DNA from: Novacetimonas maltaceti
GTDB lineage: Bacteria; Pseudomonadota; Alphaproteobacteria; Acetobacterales; Acetobacteraceae
Length of the DNA: 64,000 nucleotides
Direction of reading: 5' to 3'
Assembly (NCBI RefSeq): GCF_002906255.1
Contig: NZ_POTC01000011.1
Location: forward strand, 1-64,000
The notes below the pieces were generated by a model. It was not told the DNA's origin. It did not search any database and saw only the letters and a list, made by a program, of their open reading frames with translations. Position 1 is the first letter of the stretch, and each line of letters opens with the position of its first letter. The translations under genes and the position numbers were made by a program. Positions 60,111 through 64,000 of the stretch are shown here, piece by piece.

Positions 60111-60926
60111 TTGAGGATACTGTTTCTGGGCGACATTGTCGGCCGCGTCGGGCGGGAGGCGGTGATCAGCCGCCTGCCGGGATTGCGCAACCAACTGTCG
60201 CTGGACCTTGTGGTGGTCAACGGGGAAAACGCCAGCCACGGCTTCGGCCTGTCGCCTGCCATCGCGCGCGACCTGTTCGAGGCGGGGGCCGATGTCATCA
60301 CGCTGGGTAACCACAGTTGGGACCGGCGCGACATGATCGGCCATATCGATGCCGAACCGCGCATCATCCGTCCCGCCAACTATCCCCCCGGCACGCCGGG
60401 GCAGGGCAGCGTGGTCGTCGAACTGGTGAACGGGCACAGGGCGCTGGTCGTCAGTGTCATGGGACGGCAGTTCATGGATGCGATGGACGACCCGTTCCGC
60501 GCGGTGTCCGATATCCTGTCGCGTCATCGCCTTGGTGTGACGGTGCAGGCCATCGTCGTCGATGTCCATGCCGAGGCGACGAGCGAGAAATGGGCCATGG
60601 GTCATGTCTGTGACGGCCGCGTGTCGCTGGTGATCGGCACCCACACCCATACGCCCACCGCCGACCATCGCATCTTCCCCAGGGGGACGGCGTTCCAGAC
60701 CGATGCGGGCATGTGCGGCGATTATGATAGCGTGATCGGCATGGGCAAGGAGGCCGCCATCGCGCGTTTCGTGCGCAAGATGCCCGGTGATCGCCTGCAG
60801 CCGGCGGAAGGGGAGGCCAGCATCGCGGGCATGATGGTCGAAACCGATGACGCCACCGGCCTTGCCCGGCGGATGGCCCCGGTGCGGCTGGGTGGGCATC
60901 TGGCGCAGACGCTGCCGGATTTCTGA
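60111..60926 (+). CDS. YmdB family metallophosphoesterase
   Basis: This 271-residue enzyme belongs to the YmdB/TIGR00282 group of calcineurin-like phosphodiesterases. Metal-ligand motifs are 'ILFLGDIVGRVGREAVISRL', 'VVNGENASHGFGLSPAIARD', 'VITLGNHSWDRRDMIGHI' and 'GTHTHTPTADHRIFPRGTAF'. The B. subtilis member hydrolyses 2',3'- and 3',5'-cyclic nucleotides. The start is TTG at 60111 with AGGAAGG about ten bases upstream. A complete family-A element follows it in the convergent gap with amn. Confidence 0.88.
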   Translation: MRILFLGDIVGRVGREAVISRLPGLRNQLSLDLVVVNGENASHGFGLSPAIARDLFEAGADVITLGNHSWDRRDMIGHIDAEPRIIRPANYPPGTPGQGSVVVELVNGHRALVVSVMGRQFMDAMDDPFRAVSDILSRHRLGVTVQAIVVDVHAEATSEKWAMGHVCDGRVSLVIGTHTHTPTADHRIFPRGTAFQTDAGMCGDYDSVIGMGKEAAIARFVRKMPGDRLQPAEGEASIAGMMVETDDATGLARRMAPVRLGGHLAQTLPDF

Positions 60927-60958
60927 AAAGACATTCCAGCAAGGATCTGAAAATAAGT

Positions 60959-61039
60959 AAAAGTTTTTGGGTGCCGCCTTTTTTCAAAAAGGCGGCGTTC
61001 CTTGAAGCTTTTTGGGAAAAAGCTTCACCAAAAACTTTT
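60959..61039. repeat. Complete family-A element (81 bp), inverted order
   Basis: The terminal repeats aaaagtttttgg and ccaaaaactttt are perfect. Inside lie tgccgccttttttcaaaaaggcggc and then gaagctttttgggaaaaagcttc. It sits between the convergent ymdB and amn genes. Confidence 0.92.
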
Positions 61040-61083
61040 ATCTCCTGATCGGATGGCGTCTGACGGCACGCGGGCGGCCGCCA

Positions 61084-62544
61084 TCAGCGGAAGGCCGGTT
61101 CGTCAAAGCCACGCAGCTTGCGCGAATGCAGCCGGTCCACGCCCTGAGCACGCAACTGCCGCATGGTCTCGATCCCCACGATCAGGTGCTGGCGCACGCG
61201 TTCGCGATAGAAGGCGTTGGCCATGCCACGCAGCTTCACCTCCCCATGCAGGGGCTTGTCCGACACGCACAGGAGCGTGCCGTAGGGGACGCGGAAACGG
61301 AACCCGTTGGCCGCGATGGTGGCCGATTCCATGTCCACCGCGATGGCGCGCGTCATGTTGATGCGCGTGAACAGCGCCTCCAGCCGGAGTTCCCAGTTAC
61401 GGTTGTCCGTCGTCATGACCGTGCCGGTACGCAGCCGGGTCTTGAGTTCCGCGTCATGCAGGCCCGTCACCCGTTCCGCCACATCCTGCAGCGCCATCTG
61501 CACTTCCGCGATGGGGGGCACGGGCACCCATGGGGGCAGGTCCTCGTCCAGCACGTTGTCATCGCGCAGGTAGCCGTGCGCCAGCACGTAATCCCCCAGA
61601 CGCTGCGTCCGGCGCAGCCCCGCGCAGTGCCCGACCATCAGCCAGCAGTGCGGGCGCAGCACCGCCAGGTGGTCGGTGATCGTCTTCGCATTGGCCGGGC
61701 CGACGCCGATATTGACCAGCGTGATGCCGTCACCATCGGGGCGGCACAGGTGATAGGCCGGCATCTGCGGCAGGCTGCCCACGCTGCCGGGGGCATCAGG
61801 CGTGTCGCCCCGGCGGTGGATGATGCCCCCCGGTTCGACGAAGGCGTCGTATTCCCCGCCGGAATCGACCTGTGCGTGGCCATATTCGCGAAAGGCGTCA
61901 ACGTAACGCTGGTAATTGGTCAGCAGGATGAAGCGCTGGAAATGCCGGGGCGCGGTGCCGGTGTAATGATGCAGCCGGGCAAGGGAATAATCGGTGCGTT
62001 CGGCGGTGAACAGCGCCAGCGGGCGTGGCGTCCCCGGACGCGGGATCCGTTCGCAGTTGGCGATCGAATCGTCGGTCATCCACAGGTCGGGCAGCGCGAA
62101 ATGCTGCTGCAGCCATGCCATGTCCCCTTCGCTGAGCGAGGTCACGGCGTCTTCCATCACATAGGACAGGGGAATGGGCCTGCGTGAACGCCCGACCAGC
62201 ACGGGCTGCCCGTAATGGCGCAGCAGGATGTCGATCTGTTCGCGCCAGTAGGCACGATACAGTTCCGGGTGCGTCAGGGTGGTGCCATAGAAGCCCGGTT
62301 CAAGCACGATGTCGAATGGTGGCCGTGGCATGTCGGTCGGTACGCCGCCTTCCTGCGCAAAGGCGAGGTAGGGATACACCCCGCGCGCAAGTCCGCTGGT
62401 GTCACGCGTGGCAAAGGCATTGCGCAGCAGGTGCGCTGCCGTGTCATACAGTTCGGTAATCCGTGCGACTGCGGCATCCGCGTTGTCAAAGGCTTCGAAA
62501 TCGGTCCCGACCTCATCCAGCAGGCGCATCGTCGTGGGCGTCAT
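61084..62544 (-). CDS. amn: AMP nucleosidase
   Basis: Amn splits AMP into adenine and ribose 5-phosphate, which helps control adenylate pools. The family core is 'HLAVLRPHCWLMVGHCAGLR', then 'LGDYVLAHGYLRDDNVLDED', and 'NMTRAIAVDMESATIAANGF' with 'VPYGTLLCVSDKPLHGEVKL'. The N-terminal AMN domain is also present. I prefer the start at 62544 (MTPTTMRLLDEV), giving 486 residues against 484 in E. coli; ATG at 62565 is the alternative and the frame is open to 62730 through a repeat element. Ribose 5-phosphate from this reaction can feed the pentose phosphate genes. Confidence 0.95.
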   Translation of the reverse strand: MTPTTMRLLDEVGTDFEAFDNADAAVARITELYDTAAHLLRNAFATRDTSGLARGVYPYLAFAQEGGVPTDMPRPPFDIVLEPGFYGTTLTHPELYRAYWREQIDILLRHYGQPVLVGRSRRPIPLSYVMEDAVTSLSEGDMAWLQQHFALPDLWMTDDSIANCERIPRPGTPRPLALFTAERTDYSLARLHHYTGTAPRHFQRFILLTNYQRYVDAFREYGHAQVDSGGEYDAFVEPGGIIHRRGDTPDAPGSVGSLPQMPAYHLCRPDGDGITLVNIGVGPANAKTITDHLAVLRPHCWLMVGHCAGLRRTQRLGDYVLAHGYLRDDNVLDEDLPPWVPVPPIAEVQMALQDVAERVTGLHDAELKTRLRTGTVMTTDNRNWELRLEALFTRINMTRAIAVDMESATIAANGFRFRVPYGTLLCVSDKPLHGEVKLRGMANAFYRERVRQHLIVGIETMRQLRAQGVDRLHSRKLRGFDEPAFR

Positions 62545-62658
62545 GGCGGCTTTTTTCCCTTCCATCTTGTGGAAACTATGAAGAGGACGGGAAAAACAAT
62601 CAACTGACGTACCGGCAGGGTGACCGGGGGGGGAAATATGCCGGTTGAGAAGCTGATG

Positions 62659-62738
62659 AAAGTTTTTGGGCGCCGGCTTTTTCAAGAAGGCGGCGCTCTT
62701 TGAAGCTTTTTGGGAAAAAAGCTTCACCAAAAACTTTT
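62659..62738. repeat. Complete family-A element (80 bp)
   Basis: aaagtttttggg, the hairpin gccggctttttcaagaaggcggc, the hairpin gaagctttttgggaaaaaagcttc and ccaaaaactttt are all recognisable. It lies between amn and the TonB gene, two genes on the same strand. Confidence 0.9.
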
Positions 62739-62770
62739 GGTTTTATGAATTGCCATTCCAAAACAGATGG

Positions 62771-63925
62771 TTAGTGACGGATCAGGATGTAATTGATCGT
62801 CAGGTCGATATCGAAATGGTCCCCCGTCATGTCGGGCGGCACGGGGGGCAGTTGCGCATTGCGGAACATCCCTGTCGTCGCGGCGTCGAGGTAGTACGAC
62901 CCCGACTGTCCCGTCAGGCGCACCTTTGCCACCTGCCCGTTGCGGTCAAGCACGACATGCACCGACGACGGCCCTTCCTCGCCCGCGCGGGCGGCCTCTT
63001 CGGGGTAGTACATGTGGCTGCGGATCCACTGGTCGAGTTCGGAGGCGTAATCGTCGCTTACGCCATGGATCTGGGTATTGGTGGAATATGGCGCGTTGAT
63101 CTTCCCGTTGCTGACCAGTGGGCCGACGGACAGGTCGATGGGCGATCCCGACCCGCCCGCGCGGCCATGGCGGTTGCGGTGCGGCAGCGGCGATGGCGCG
63201 AACGACAGGTCCATGGGCGAATGCAGCGACGAATGTGACCTGCTGGATGACTGGTGGCGTGGCTGCTGGGCGGGATGGGTGGAATGGCCGGGGCTCTGCA
63301 TGCCGGGATTGAACTGCTGCTGGTTCTGCGACTGCGGCACCGACAGGTCCGAAGGGGCCTGCGTCAGCGGCGGGGAGGACGGGGTCTCCGGTGTCGGGAT
63401 GTTGGGCGCGGGTGACGAATCCTCGCTCTGTTCCTTGGGCGCGGTGGCGCTTTCGGACGTGCTGTGTTCGCTTTCCTTGCGCGGGGCGTCGGCGCCACCC
63501 GCCATGTCGGGCGACGACTGGCCCTGCATCCCGCTGGAGGAGGGAGGGGAAAACACCATCTCCACCTGCGGGGATTCGGAGGAGGAAGACGGATCGCCGT
63601 GCGGATTGTGGTGGGCGGAACTGATGATGATCGCGCTGACAAGGGCCGCATGCAGCAGGATGGAGATGGTCGCGGCCTTGCCCGCCCCCGGTTCCTCAAG
63701 CGTGTCGGGGCGGATCAGGCCGGAGGTAACGGGCCGCAGGGCGCGGTAGCCGGGGGGACGCGGGACGATTTCACGCGATTCCAGCCGTTCATTCTCTCGG
63801 GTGTCGGGATGGGACGGCGCGGTAGGCGGCGGAGCGGCAGGACGGTCCGATCCGTCCCCGCGCGGGATCAGTACGGGTTCCACGGCATGGCGGTACCGGG
63901 AAGAAGGACTGAGTGTCACCGTCAT
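62771..63925 (-). CDS. TonB-family protein
   Basis: The 384-residue protein has one transmembrane segment, 'AATISILLHAALVSAIIISS' (about residues 84-103), after a polar cytoplasmic N-terminus that is longer than usual. A Ser/Pro/Gln-rich periplasmic linker follows (residues 110-260, with 'SSSRSHSSLHSPMD' and similar). The C-terminal TonB-like fold is 'SHMYYPEEAARAGEEGPSSV' then 'GSYYLDAATTGMFRNAQLPP'. TonB transmits energy from the ExbBD complex to outer-membrane receptors. The gene is near the right edge; no exbB or exbD gene lies in the window. Confidence 0.8.
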   Translation of the reverse strand: MTVTLSPSSRYRHAVEPVLIPRGDGSDRPAAPPPTAPSHPDTRENERLESREIVPRPPGYRALRPVTSGLIRPDTLEEPGAGKAATISILLHAALVSAIIISSAHHNPHGDPSSSSESPQVEMVFSPPSSSGMQGQSSPDMAGGADAPRKESEHSTSESATAPKEQSEDSSPAPNIPTPETPSSPPLTQAPSDLSVPQSQNQQQFNPGMQSPGHSTHPAQQPRHQSSSRSHSSLHSPMDLSFAPSPLPHRNRHGRAGGSGSPIDLSVGPLVSNGKINAPYSTNTQIHGVSDDYASELDQWIRSHMYYPEEAARAGEEGPSSVHVVLDRNGQVAKVRLTGQSGSYYLDAATTGMFRNAQLPPVPPDMTGDHFDIDLTINYILIRH

Positions 63926-64000
63926 GAAAGGGCGCGTTTCTCCGCCATGGGAACATGTGATCGCAACGACAGGCTGCCGTCACTATCGTGCCATCACCTG

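Overview
The window looks like chromosome from an acetic acid bacterium (Acetobacteraceae, most like Komagataeibacter or Gluconacetobacter). The evidence is high GC, a circularly permuted alphaproteobacterial tmRNA, a Tal-Pgi fusion inside a pentose-phosphate operon, AhpC/AhpD peroxidase genes beside OxyR, and a complete EF-P lysylation gene set. Genus is inferred from gene content and was not tested by any search. I saw no IS element, prophage, CRISPR array or rRNA.

Layout. 1-4.2 kb: a truncated HTH gene, a GNAT enzyme, mlaC/mlaA lipid-transport genes and thyX. 4.25-7.6 kb: a permuted tmRNA gene whose tag reads A-NDNSEVLAVAA, followed by sspB (the ClpXP adaptor for that tag), a class I fumarase and a VOC protein. 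7.8-14.7 kb: a PEBP protein, a small hypothetical, the queuosine cluster queA-tgt-queG with RHH and J-domain riders, and an Mrp/ApbC ATPase. 14.9-26.4 kb: an OpgC-like membrane protein, an SGNH hydrolase, an HtrA protease, a FUSC transporter, a mannitol-type dehydrogenase, a ModE-like regulator and opgGH. 26.4-33.3 kb: a looser region with long gene-poor stretches, a polyol permease, a low-GC orphan secreted protein, hisC and an ankyrin protein.

33.3-45 kb: tkt, tal-pgi, gnd, zwf, two tandem HAD phosphatases, pgl, rpiA and gntK. Together they cover the oxidative and non-oxidative pentose phosphate pathway plus gluconate entry. 45-50.4 kb: a tyrosine phosphatase, an Old Yellow Enzyme, tRNA-Asp, ahpD/ahpC divergent from oxyR, rpmJ and a TPR protein. 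50.6-54.3 kb: a MotA-like/MotB-like/OmpA-like trio and an inositol monophosphatase. 54.4-58.6 kb: efp, epmB, epmA and thiE. 58.6-64 kb: zapA, a probable 6S RNA, fau, ymdB, AMP nucleosidase and a TonB-family protein.

The strongest non-genic signal is a family of short interspersed elements. They have 12-bp terminal inverted repeats enclosing two hairpins, with a related 118-bp class. One lies at nine of the ten convergent gene junctions in the window, which suggests a dispersed set of bidirectional terminators that has also spread to some other junctions.
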